The notes under the pieces are model-generated. The model was not told the DNA's origin, made no database searches, and worked only from the letters and a program-made list of their open reading frames with translations. Positions 1 to 7,641 of a DNA stretch of 33,922 nucleotides are shown in pieces. A program made the position numbers and the translations under genes. Within the stretch, counting starts at the first letter, position 1. Every line of letters begins with the position of its first letter. The stretch is from JAWPNA01 sp045402695 (GTDB taxonomy: Bacteria > Acidobacteriota > Polarisedimenticolia > JACPZX01 > DASXTC01), in assembly GCA_045402695.1 (NCBI GenBank), contig JAWPNA010000219.1, forward strand, positions 1-33,922, written 5' to 3'.

Positions 1-2
1 CC

Positions 3-116
3 AACGTGACCATCCGCGACGTGACCGAGCGCCCGGAGACCATCGAGTGCGGCAGCAACATGCTGAGCGGGGTCGAGCCCCGGAGCGTGCTCCGCCATTC
101 CGGGAGACCGAGGTGA
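3..116 (+). CDS. wecB: UDP-N-acetylglucosamine 2-epimerase (non-hydrolysing), 3' end only
   Basis: Only the last 37 codons are in the window. The translation contains the block VTIRDVTERPETIECGSN, which matches the conserved late motif of non-hydrolysing UDP-GlcNAc 2-epimerases (R-x-x-TERPE-x-x-x-x-GSN). These enzymes convert UDP-GlcNAc to UDP-ManNAc for surface polysaccharides. In WecB-like enzymes another 40 or so residues usually follow this motif; here the frame stops after about 20, ending SVLRHSGRPR, so the C-terminal helix appears shortened. The stop codon TGA overlaps the GTG start of the next gene (GTGA), which suggests translational coupling. Family identity rests on one strong motif. 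The shortened end could be natural or the result of a small lesion. Confidence 0.8.
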   Translation, partial: NVTIRDVTERPETIECGSNMLSGVEPRSVLRHSGRPR

Positions 117-1156
117 CCGTGTTCATCCATGAGATCGATCCGTCGTACGTGCTCTCAGATCCTCCGGACCTGACGCGTGACATCGCCGCGGCCCGCTTCC
201 GGGAGCTCAACATCCTGCTCCATTCGATCGCCTTGCTCGGCGACGACCTCAGCGGCCGCAAGCACTTGTTGCCCCTGTTGCGAGCGTCGGCCGCCATCGT
301 CTCGGCCGACAAGGGCCTCCTGTACCAGTGGGACGAGCCGCGCTCGGGGCTCCGCCTCACGACCAGCATGGGCTTCCCCGAGCCGATACCGGGCCCGCTC
401 GGCACCGAGAACGCGATGGCGCACGCGTGCCTCCTGCAGAGAAAGCCGGTGTTGGTCTCGGCTCCGTCCGACAGTTTGCTGCGGGAGGAGCTGACCCTCC
501 TCGGCTCCAGGTCGGCGCTCAGCGTTCCCCTGACGCATCAAGGGATGCCGTGGGGCGCCATGCAGCTCCTGAGGGACAGACAGTTCCTGAGGGATGAAGC
601 GGTCCTGTTATGGATGTTCGCGCTTGTTCTGGAAGGCGTGCTGCCGTCGCTGCTTGGCGTGAAGAGGCATCGGGAGATGACGGCGGCGATCGACGCGTCC
701 ACCGGCCTGGTCATGCCCGATCACTTCAGGCGCCGGCTGTCCTGGGAGCTGCAACGTTCGGCCTGGGTCGCGCGGCCGGTGACGGTGGCCTGCATCGAAG
801 TGACGGAGATGCTGCACGGCCGTCCTCGCGGTGGGTCAGTGCCCTTCAGCCCCCGCGAAGCCGCACAGCTCGTGCAGAAGGCGCTGCGCCAGCATGACTC
901 GGTAACCTGCCTGGGCGGACACCATTACATCGCCGCGATGCCCGACATGGGCCGCAGTGATGCCGGGCAGATCGTGGATTCAATCCGCGAGTCGTTCCTG
1001 ACGCGGGCGGCCGGCACGCTGCCTGTGTTCGACCTCTCGGTGGGGTTCGCGACCTTCCCGGATGACGGGCGTTCCGAGGCGGAGATGATCCGCGCTGCGT
1101 GCGCGGCCGGACGGCGCGAGAGCGGCCGCTCTAGGAAGAACCCTCTCGCGGGCTGA
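113..1156 (+). CDS. GAF - degenerate GGDEF protein, probable c-di-GMP receptor (PelD-like logic)
   Basis: The GTG at 113 is chosen because it overlaps the upstream stop and follows GGGAGA at 102-107; a GTG at 47 is possible. The protein has 347 residues. A GAF-like domain spans about 38-183. A GGDEF-fold domain starts at the DASTGLVMPDHF segment (about residue 194) and runs to about 335. The catalytic GGDEF signature is replaced by GGHHY (268-272), so cyclase activity is unlikely. The inhibitory-site motif RxxD is intact as RQHD (259-262), exactly five residues before GGHHY, the canonical spacing. Degenerate active site plus intact I-site after a GAF domain is the arrangement known from PelD, the c-di-GMP receptor of the Pel polysaccharide system, although PelD also has N-terminal membrane helices that are absent here. 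Its neighbours are exopolysaccharide genes, which supports a receptor role. The gene ends tail to tail with the sigma-54 activator, overlapping it by 26 bp. Confidence 0.8.
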   Translation: MTVFIHEIDPSYVLSDPPDLTRDIAAARFRELNILLHSIALLGDDLSGRKHLLPLLRASAAIVSADKGLLYQWDEPRSGLRLTTSMGFPEPIPGPLGTENAMAHACLLQRKPVLVSAPSDSLLREELTLLGSRSALSVPLTHQGMPWGAMQLLRDRQFLRDEAVLLWMFALVLEGVLPSLLGVKRHREMTAAIDASTGLVMPDHFRRRLSWELQRSAWVARPVTVACIEVTEMLHGRPRGGSVPFSPREAAQLVQKALRQHDSVTCLGGHHYIAAMPDMGRSDAGQIVDSIRESFLTRAAGTLPVFDLSVGFATFPDDGRSEAEMIRAACAAGRRESGRSRKNPLAG

Positions 1157-2255
1157 CGACCGATCCCCCCTCGTGGGCGATCAAGTCCTGAACGCTGGTG
1201 CCCGTTTGCATGATCGCGTAGTCGCGGATCTTGTAAAGCATGGAGCGGTAGCTGATTCTCAGGAGCTGGGCGGCGCGGCGCCGATTCCACCGCGTCGTGG
1301 ACAGCGCTTGGAGGATCGCTTCGCGCTCGGCTTCCTCCACGGCGCGGCGAGTGATCTCCTTCAGAGGCACCTGGCCGCCAGTAAGCACGCCCGGCACGGC
1401 CTGCGGCGCCGCGGCGGGCATGAGATCCACGGCCGTGCCGAGGTCCTCGAAGATCCGATCATACCCGCCGAGCAGGATGGCCCGCTTGATCAGATTCTCG
1501 AGTTCACGGACGTTCCCCTCGAAGGGATGCGTTCTCATGACAGCGATGAGGTCGTCGCCGATATGCGCAAACTCCGGCTTGTTGTAGAGCGACGAGTACT
1601 TGAGGGCGAAGAACCGCGCGAGCCCTTCGATGTCGCCTGGTCTCTCCCGAAGCGACGGGATCCGCAGGCACACAACGCAGAGCCTGTAATAGAGATCGCG
1701 CCGGAAGGTGCCGCGGAGCATCGCGGAGTCGAGGTCCTGATTGGTGGCGGCGATGACGCGCACGTCCACCTCGATCGGCTCCCGGCCGCCGACCCGGCAG
1801 AATCGCCTCTCCTGCAAGACATGGAGAAGCTTTGCCTGCAGCCTTGGGCTCATCTCGCCGATCTCATCGAGGAAGATCGTGCCCCCCGACGCCATCTCGA
1901 ACTGTCCCGGCTGGGAATCGACCGCTCCGGTGTAGGCGCCTCGCACGTGGCCGAACAGCTCGGACTCCAGCAGTCCATCGGGCAGGGCGGCGCAGTTGAT
2001 CTGAACGAACCGCCCGGCCGCGCGGGGCGAGGCGTCGTGGATGCGGCGCGCTGTGACGTCCTTGCCCACCCCCGTCTCGCCCAGCAGGAGGACCGTCTCG
2101 TCGGAGGATGCGACCTGGAGAGCCTGCTCCTCCACCAGCTTCATGGCCGGATCGGTGGGCGGGAGGATGGAATCCTGACGCGGGATGAACGAAGGCTGCC
2201 GCGGCGCGCCACCCGCCGTCCGGTGGCGCTGCGTGTAGCGGGGATTTATGGACAC
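1131..2255 (-). CDS. Sigma-54-dependent transcriptional activator without sensory domain (PspF-like layout)
   Basis: The protein has 374 residues. The GTG start at 2255 is preceded by GGAGGAG with good spacing. After about 35 residues comes an AAA+ domain: Walker A GETGVGKD (59-66), the sigma-54 contact loop GAYTGA (106-111, a common variant of GAFTGA) and Walker B GGTIFLDE (124-131). A Fis-type helix-turn-helix is at the C-terminus (ALSTTRWNRRRAAQLLRIS). No receiver or other N-terminal input domain is present, so activity must be set by expression level or by a partner, as with PspF. The gene is divergent from the polysaccharide operon starting at 2544. I infer that it controls this operon or a distant one, but I see no correctly spaced GG-N10-GC promoter between the two genes. 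Confidence 0.9.
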   Translation of the reverse strand: MSINPRYTQRHRTAGGAPRQPSFIPRQDSILPPTDPAMKLVEEQALQVASSDETVLLLGETGVGKDVTARRIHDASPRAAGRFVQINCAALPDGLLESELFGHVRGAYTGAVDSQPGQFEMASGGTIFLDEIGEMSPRLQAKLLHVLQERRFCRVGGREPIEVDVRVIAATNQDLDSAMLRGTFRRDLYYRLCVVCLRIPSLRERPGDIEGLARFFALKYSSLYNKPEFAHIGDDLIAVMRTHPFEGNVRELENLIKRAILLGGYDRIFEDLGTAVDLMPAAAPQAVPGVLTGGQVPLKEITRRAVEEAEREAILQALSTTRWNRRRAAQLLRISYRSMLYKIRDYAIMQTGTSVQDLIAHEGGSVVSPREGSS

Positions 2256-2470
2256 TCGGCTCCTCCAGGCGTCGAGAGGCGATGGAGACAAGAGCCCCTC
2301 GTTCCTGACTGTACGACCGGCGACAGGGTGGACGGATGTCAGTAGGGTGCCCGACTTTATACAACGATTCACCGAAAAGGCAAGCAGAATCGGCACGATC
2401 CGGTGGGAACCGCCACAACCTACCGGTAAGGGGTGGCGATTTGAGCGGTTCGGTCGTGGATCCCGGTGCC

Positions 2471-2500
2471 TTGCATTTGTCGGGGGCCTCTCCATATTCT
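2471..2500 (+). promoter_or_regulatory. Possible sigma-70-type promoter of the polysaccharide operon
   Basis: TTGCAT at 2471-2476 and TATTCT at 2495-2500 are separated by 18 bp, about 45 bp before the ATG at 2544. The region 2430-2545 is richer in A+T than its surroundings. The match is moderate, and TTGCAT could also be read as a sigma-54 -12 element, but no GG lies at the required distance upstream. Confidence 0.35.
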
Positions 2501-2543
2501 AAATTGCGCCCGACATCCAGCCAAAGTCGTGAGGACAAATAGA

Positions 2544-5303
2544 ATGCGGAGCATCCCGACGATCCGCTCATTACACTCTTGTCCTGCCGAACTGGTGCGG
2601 AATGTCGCTCTCGTCGGCCTTGTGGTGGTGACGTCGGTGGTCTGCGCTGCGCCCGCGTTCTCGTCATCATCCGATGCGTCCAGCGCCGACAGGCAGGCGA
2701 GCGTTGCGCAAACCCAACCGGACGAGCCGACTTCCGCATACTCCCGAGCCCTGACGCTTTACCGCGAGGGACGCTTCGACCAGGCAGCCCACATTCTGGA
2801 AACCGAGCTGAAGGCATCCCCCCCCGAGGATCCCGTCGGCTACCTCTCGCTGCTCGGCTGGTGCAGGTACCGTCTGGGACGAATGGAGGCCGCGCTGGCC
2901 GCCTTTCAGACCGCGCTGAAGCTATCTCCCGGGAACGCGGACCCGCTCGAAGGGGTCGCCCGCGCATCGGCTCGCCTCGGGCGCAACCGTGAGGCTCTCG
3001 ACACAGTCATCACGCTGGCCCGGACGCACCCGGATGTCGATCTCACCGACGTCGCCGACCAGGTGCTGGGCAGGCCCGGCACGCTCGACGATCGGCGTCT
3101 GGGGCGCGAGTTGCGGGGAGGGGACGTGTCGGCAGAACCGATCGTGGTCGCGAAGGCCGGCCGCGACTACTTCCACGTGAGATCGGCCGGCAGCCCCTGG
3201 CATCCGATCTTCGTGAAGGGGATCAATCTCGGCGCGGCTCTGCCGGGCAAGTACCCCAGCGAGTTCCCCCGGGACAAGTCGGTCTACCTCGACTGGCTGG
3301 CCAAGATGTCGGACATGGGAGCCAACGTGGTGAGGCTGTACACGCTCCTGCCGCCGGAGTTTTACGAGGCGCTCCGCGATCACAACGACGCTCGCGCAGG
3401 GCAGGACGGTTTCCTGTGGCTGGCGCAGGGGGTCTGGACGGAGCTGCCCGAGAACGACGCCTATGACAACACCGAGTTTGTCGGGCAGTTCCTGGAGGAG
3501 ATTCGAAGAGTCATCGACGCGGTGCACGGAAACCTTGCCGCGGCCCACCGCCGTGGTCATGCCTACGGGCTCTACACCGCCGACGTCTCGAGGATGACCC
3601 TGGCCTACATCCTGGGGCGCGAGTGGGAACCGTACTCCGTCGCCGCGTACGACGACAGCCGTCCTCACCCGAGCTCGTTCGCGGGGGCCTGGTTCACGAT
3701 GACGGAGGGGACCCCCATCGAGGCGTGGATCGCTCAGACGATGGATCTCGCGGTGTCTCACGAGATGAGGATGTACAACGCGCAGCGCCCGGTATCCTTC
3801 ACCAACTGGCCGACGCTGGACCCGATCGGCCACCCCACGGAGGCCACAAAGAAGGAAGAGATCGCGCTGCTGAAGAAGCTGGGCCTGCCGCAGGAGCCGG
3901 GCACCGTGCTCGAGTACGACAACGACGGCATGAGCATTGACGCCAACAGGATCAAGCCGACTCGGCGCATGGCGGCGGGAATGTTCGCCTCGTATCATGC
4001 CTATCCCTACTATCCCGACTTCATGAACGTGGACCCCGGATACCTGAAGACGGCGGATCATCTCGGCCCCAGCAACTACCTTGGCTACCTGCGCGAGCTG
4101 AAGGCCCATCACCATGACATGCCGTTGCTGATCGCGGAGTTCGGCGTCCCCACGAGCCGGGGCATCGCACACCACCAGCCGCAGGGCTGGAACCACGGAG
4201 GCCACAACGAACGGGAGCAGGGCGAGCTCGACGCGCGCATGTTCGAGGACATCCAACAGGCCGGATGCGCCGGCGGCGTCCTCTTTTCGTGGATCGACGA
4301 GTGGTTCAAGAAGAACTGGCTTGTCATCGCGTTCGAGGTCCCGTGGGACAACAACAAGAACTGGCTCAACATCCTGGATCCGGAGCAGAACTACGGCCTG
4401 CTGGCCTGCAAGCCGGGCAAGGACGGATGGGCGGTCACCATAGACGGCGAAGGCGATGACTGGCGCGGCGTGCCGACAGTGGCGGGCGACGGCGCCGGCC
4501 CTCTGCGATCGCTGCAGGTGACCCACGACGAGGCCTACATCTACATGCGGCTGGACGTCGACCGGCTGGACTGGGACGCCATCCACTACGCGATCGGGAT
4601 CGACACCTACGGCGCCGCCGAGGGAGATCACACGATGCCGTTCGATCTCGGGCTCACCACACCCACGGGGATGGAGTTCGTGGTGGACTTGAGCGGGCCG
4701 GCCACGAGCCGCGTGCTGTGCGATGTGCCGTACGACCTGCACACGAACCGCTTCACGCGCCCCTGGAAGTCCCAAGAGAACAAGGATGGCGTCTTCATCG
4801 AGATGCTCGCGGAGACCAGCCGCCGGCGCATCGGCAGGGACGGCACGATCTACCCCGCCATCGTGTACAACCGCAGCCCTTTGCGTTACGGCACCATGGA
4901 CCCGGCCTCCCCGCAGTACGACGACCTGGTCGAGTGGCGCGACAACCGGGACGAAGGGTTCATCGAGCTGAGGATTGGATGGAACCTCCTGAACCTGACC
5001 GACCCGTCCACGCGACAGGTACTGGACGATCCGGTGCCACCGAGAGGCGGCGCGGGGCACAACACGACGGACGGCTTCCGCTTCTATCTTGCCGCCTATC
5101 GCGCGGCGGACAGGAAGATCCTCGCCACGCTTCCCGCGGCCTCGACCTCGGGGAGATTCAAGGATGAGGGGATCCCCTTCTACACATGGAAGCCCTGGGA
5201 GGAGCCCACGTATCACACCTACTTGAAGAAGAGCTACTACATCCTGAGAGACCGGTTGGCGGCGCTGCAGCCGAAGGCGGAACTCCCGGAGACGGCGCGA
5301 TGA
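2544..5303 (+). CDS. Exported TPR - TIM-barrel glycoside-hydrolase-like protein with C-terminal CBM9/DOMON-like domain
   Basis: The protein has 919 residues; the ATG is preceded by GAGGA at 2531-2535. An N-terminal export signal has its hydrophobic core at about 21-40. TPR-like helices follow (about 64-165). A (beta/alpha)8 domain of the GH5/GH2 type spans about 205-615: HPIFVKGINLG opens strand 1, GREWEP (358-363) occupies the strand-4 position of the usual acid/base Glu, and PLLIAEFGVP puts E532 at the strand-7 nucleophile position. The last 280 residues look like a CBM9/DOMON beta-sandwich (for example VTIDGEGDDWRGVP). In synthase-dependent polymer systems a periplasmic hydrolase often trims or modifies the product (PgaB, BcsZ, PelA); position as first gene of the operon supports such a role. 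Family and substrate are not certain. The stop overlaps the next start (ATGA). Confidence 0.75.
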   Translation: MRSIPTIRSLHSCPAELVRNVALVGLVVVTSVVCAAPAFSSSSDASSADRQASVAQTQPDEPTSAYSRALTLYREGRFDQAAHILETELKASPPEDPVGYLSLLGWCRYRLGRMEAALAAFQTALKLSPGNADPLEGVARASARLGRNREALDTVITLARTHPDVDLTDVADQVLGRPGTLDDRRLGRELRGGDVSAEPIVVAKAGRDYFHVRSAGSPWHPIFVKGINLGAALPGKYPSEFPRDKSVYLDWLAKMSDMGANVVRLYTLLPPEFYEALRDHNDARAGQDGFLWLAQGVWTELPENDAYDNTEFVGQFLEEIRRVIDAVHGNLAAAHRRGHAYGLYTADVSRMTLAYILGREWEPYSVAAYDDSRPHPSSFAGAWFTMTEGTPIEAWIAQTMDLAVSHEMRMYNAQRPVSFTNWPTLDPIGHPTEATKKEEIALLKKLGLPQEPGTVLEYDNDGMSIDANRIKPTRRMAAGMFASYHAYPYYPDFMNVDPGYLKTADHLGPSNYLGYLRELKAHHHDMPLLIAEFGVPTSRGIAHHQPQGWNHGGHNEREQGELDARMFEDIQQAGCAGGVLFSWIDEWFKKNWLVIAFEVPWDNNKNWLNILDPEQNYGLLACKPGKDGWAVTIDGEGDDWRGVPTVAGDGAGPLRSLQVTHDEAYIYMRLDVDRLDWDAIHYAIGIDTYGAAEGDHTMPFDLGLTTPTGMEFVVDLSGPATSRVLCDVPYDLHTNRFTRPWKSQENKDGVFIEMLAETSRRRIGRDGTIYPAIVYNRSPLRYGTMDPASPQYDDLVEWRDNRDEGFIELRIGWNLLNLTDPSTRQVLDDPVPPRGGAGHNTTDGFRFYLAAYRAADRKILATLPAASTSGRFKDEGIPFYTWKPWEEPTYHTYLKKSYYILRDRLAALQPKAELPETAR

Positions 5304-7234
5304 GACGATTCGTCATCGCGCTGGTGATCGTCATGGGATCCTGGTTGCCCGGCTCCGTGGTTCTCTGCCAGGACACAGTGGTCCCCGCCGCCCCCGCCGA
5401 CGACGGCGCCGAGACGCGGGCGGACCAGGAGTTCGCGCTCGAGAATTACACCCAAGCCGAGACCCACTACCGCGAGGCGATCGCGGCCCGTCCCGACAGC
5501 ATCCACGCGTTGATGCGCCTTGGCCTCCTGCTGTCCTGGAGGGGGGAGTACAAGGAGTCCATCACATTCTACAACCGGGCCGTCTCGCTCGATCCCGCGG
5601 GCATGGAACCCCGCCGCGGCCTCGCGCAGGTGTACGCCTGGAGCGGAGACTTCGACGCGGCGCTGGCCCTGTACCGGAGCCTTCTGGCCGAGCGCCCAGG
5701 GGATGAGGGGCTGACGCTCGAGATGGCCCAGGCGCAGGCCTGGTCGGGAGACAACACGACAGCCAGGGAGACCCTGCACGAGCTGGTGGGACGCAACCCT
5801 CGCCACGTGAAGGCCAGGCTCACGCTCGCCCAGGTCCACGGATGGGAGGGCGAGTTCCCCCAGGCGGAGAAGATCTACCGCTCGGTGCTGGCCGACGAGC
5901 CTGACAACATCGATGCGCTCGTAGGGCTGGGCGAGGTTCTCTCCTGGGAGGGACACCTCCCCGAGTCGCTCGGAGCGTACGATCGCGCGCTGGCGAAAGA
6001 TCCCAGGAGCCGCAAGGCTCTCGAGGGGCGAGCGCAAGTCCTGCACTGGCAGGGACGGGCGCCCGAGGCTCTCGACACCATCCGCCAGGCGCTGGAGCTG
6101 TACCCGGACGCGCGTGACGCGCGGCGGCTGGGGCGCGACATTGGAGGCTCTCTGCGACCCAGCCTCCAGCTTTTCGGCACGACGACACAGGACACGGACG
6201 ACAACGACCTTGCGACGTGGGGCGGCACCTACACGCACTATCTGGGCGCCTCGGGATACGTCGGCGTCACCTTCACGCACGCGCAGACCGACTCCAAGGT
6301 GGACGCGGATCCCAACGTGTACGGTGTTTCCTCGATCACGCCGGTGGCGCAGTACGACACGCTGCGCGTGATCGGGGCGCGGCACTTCTCCCGGCACGTC
6401 AGCCTGTACGGGGAAGTCGGCCCGGAGCGCGTGACCTTTCCGCTGATCGACGCCGATCCGAATGCGGGGACGTCGCGGGAGTCACGCTCGCACGCGGCGG
6501 GCTCGCTGACCCTCGAACTGAACGGGCCTGAGTGGTTCACGCTGGTGGCAACGGCTTCGCAGGACAGCCTGGTGGGGACCACGCAGGCGTTCATGAACGA
6601 CGTGGGGATCCGGTCCGGGACCATCGCTGCCTATTTCCGTCCGCACTCCGGAGTGCGCCTGCGTGTGGCGGGAAGCAGGGCGCTGTTCACGGACGCTGAC
6701 GACCTCGAGGTGCCCTCGACACTACTCGTCGATGATCCTAATGCGATCGAGGGGCACAGGAATAACGGCCGCGACCTGATCACGGCCGGCGCATCGTGGA
6801 AGCTGCCCGTCAAGAGACCCAAGATCACGCTGCAGGGCAACTACCGCTGGATGTCGTACGACCGCGATCTCGATCAGGGATACTTCGACCCGGACCACTA
6901 CTGGGTCGCCACCGGCGGCTTCGACATCTTCGACACGATCGGCAAGCGCTTCTACTGGAGCGGGGGGATCGATCGCGGCGTCCAAGTCGTCGATCGGTTC
7001 GACGCGCGAAACGCCCGCGACGACGTCTTCGCCTACCGCCTCCTCGCGGGATTCAACATCGGAGACAGCGTCTCCGTGGAGGGGTACTACAGCCGCGCCG
7101 ACCAGGCCGTGGCATCCGCCGCCGGCTTCAAGAGCACGGACGCGGGGATCAGATTGAAGATCAAGTTCGGGCAGAGTCTGGGGCCCGCCTCGCCCGCGAG
7201 GAACCCGGCAACTCAACATGGCACCATGGACTGA
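5300..7234 (+). CDS. TPR + outer-membrane beta-barrel protein (YaiO/PgaA-like exporter)
   Basis: The ATG at 5300 overlaps the previous stop. The protein has 644 residues: a signal peptide (MRRFVIALVIVMGSW...LCQ), then about seven TPR units at 36-275 with a recurring AWSGD or SWEG element every 34 residues, then from about 285 alternating aromatic/polar strands typical of an outer-membrane barrel. A barrel-closing strand ending LKIKF lies near residue 623, and an unusual 21-residue tail follows it. The layout (periplasmic TPR superhelix plus barrel) is that of PgaA, BcsC and the YaiO family, which pass polysaccharide through the outer membrane. Together with the GT2 synthase downstream, this is the best candidate for the export pore. 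It could instead be a scaffold. Confidence 0.8.
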   Translation: MRRFVIALVIVMGSWLPGSVVLCQDTVVPAAPADDGAETRADQEFALENYTQAETHYREAIAARPDSIHALMRLGLLLSWRGEYKESITFYNRAVSLDPAGMEPRRGLAQVYAWSGDFDAALALYRSLLAERPGDEGLTLEMAQAQAWSGDNTTARETLHELVGRNPRHVKARLTLAQVHGWEGEFPQAEKIYRSVLADEPDNIDALVGLGEVLSWEGHLPESLGAYDRALAKDPRSRKALEGRAQVLHWQGRAPEALDTIRQALELYPDARDARRLGRDIGGSLRPSLQLFGTTTQDTDDNDLATWGGTYTHYLGASGYVGVTFTHAQTDSKVDADPNVYGVSSITPVAQYDTLRVIGARHFSRHVSLYGEVGPERVTFPLIDADPNAGTSRESRSHAAGSLTLELNGPEWFTLVATASQDSLVGTTQAFMNDVGIRSGTIAAYFRPHSGVRLRVAGSRALFTDADDLEVPSTLLVDDPNAIEGHRNNGRDLITAGASWKLPVKRPKITLQGNYRWMSYDRDLDQGYFDPDHYWVATGGFDIFDTIGKRFYWSGGIDRGVQVVDRFDARNARDDVFAYRLLAGFNIGDSVSVEGYYSRADQAVASAAGFKSTDAGIRLKIKFGQSLGPASPARNPATQHGTMD

Positions 7235-7246
7235 AGGAGACATCAC

Positions 7247-7627
7247 GTGAATCAGCATCGCATCGTGATCGCCGACGACGACCCCATCGTGACCAAGTTT
7301 CTCTCGGCCATCTTCAAGGATGAGGGGTACGAGGTGCGCACCGCCGACGACGGAGAAAAGGCGTGGCGGCTCATCAAGGAAATGAAGCCGGACCTGGTGA
7401 TCCTCGACCTTGTCATGCCCTACCGCGACGGGTTCGAAGTGTGCCAGCAGATGCGCGCGGCGGCCGAGACGCGCAGCGTGCCGGTCATCATCCTCTCCAT
7501 GAAGGAGAAGGAGCAGGACGCGCTGCACGCCTTCGAGGTCGGCGCAGACGACTACATACGCAAGCCCTTCAACGCCCTGGAGCTGCTGGCGCGCGCCCGC
7601 AAGCTGATGAACGGGCGCGCTGCCTGA
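7247..7627 (+). CDS. Stand-alone CheY-like response-regulator receiver
   Basis: The protein has 126 residues. The GTG start is 7 bp after GAAGGAGA. It is a single receiver domain with all signature residues: acidic pocket D10-D12, phosphoacceptor D54 (LVILDLVMP), the switch residue S84 (IILSM) and K106 (RKPF). There is no output domain, so it must act by protein contact. It lies 12 bp after the barrel gene and 14 bp before the HEAT-repeat gene, inside the polysaccharide operon; no histidine kinase is encoded nearby. I infer a phosphorylation-dependent switch acting on the HEAT protein or on the synthase. Confidence 0.93.
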   Translation: MNQHRIVIADDDPIVTKFLSAIFKDEGYEVRTADDGEKAWRLIKEMKPDLVILDLVMPYRDGFEVCQQMRAAAETRSVPVIILSMKEKEQDALHAFEVGADDYIRKPFNALELLARARKLMNGRAA

Positions 7628-7641
7628 GAGGATATGCATTC

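Noticed and set aside
2458..2476. Possible sigma-54 promoter around TTGCAT
   Set aside because: The only GG upstream of the GC is 13 bp away instead of 10, so it fails the strict GG-N10-GC spacing.
2922..5216. Long open frame (764 codons) on the minus strand opposite the TIM-barrel gene
   Set aside because: It is rich in Val, Arg, His and Gln with no domain pattern; it mirrors the third-position GC bias of the real plus-strand gene.
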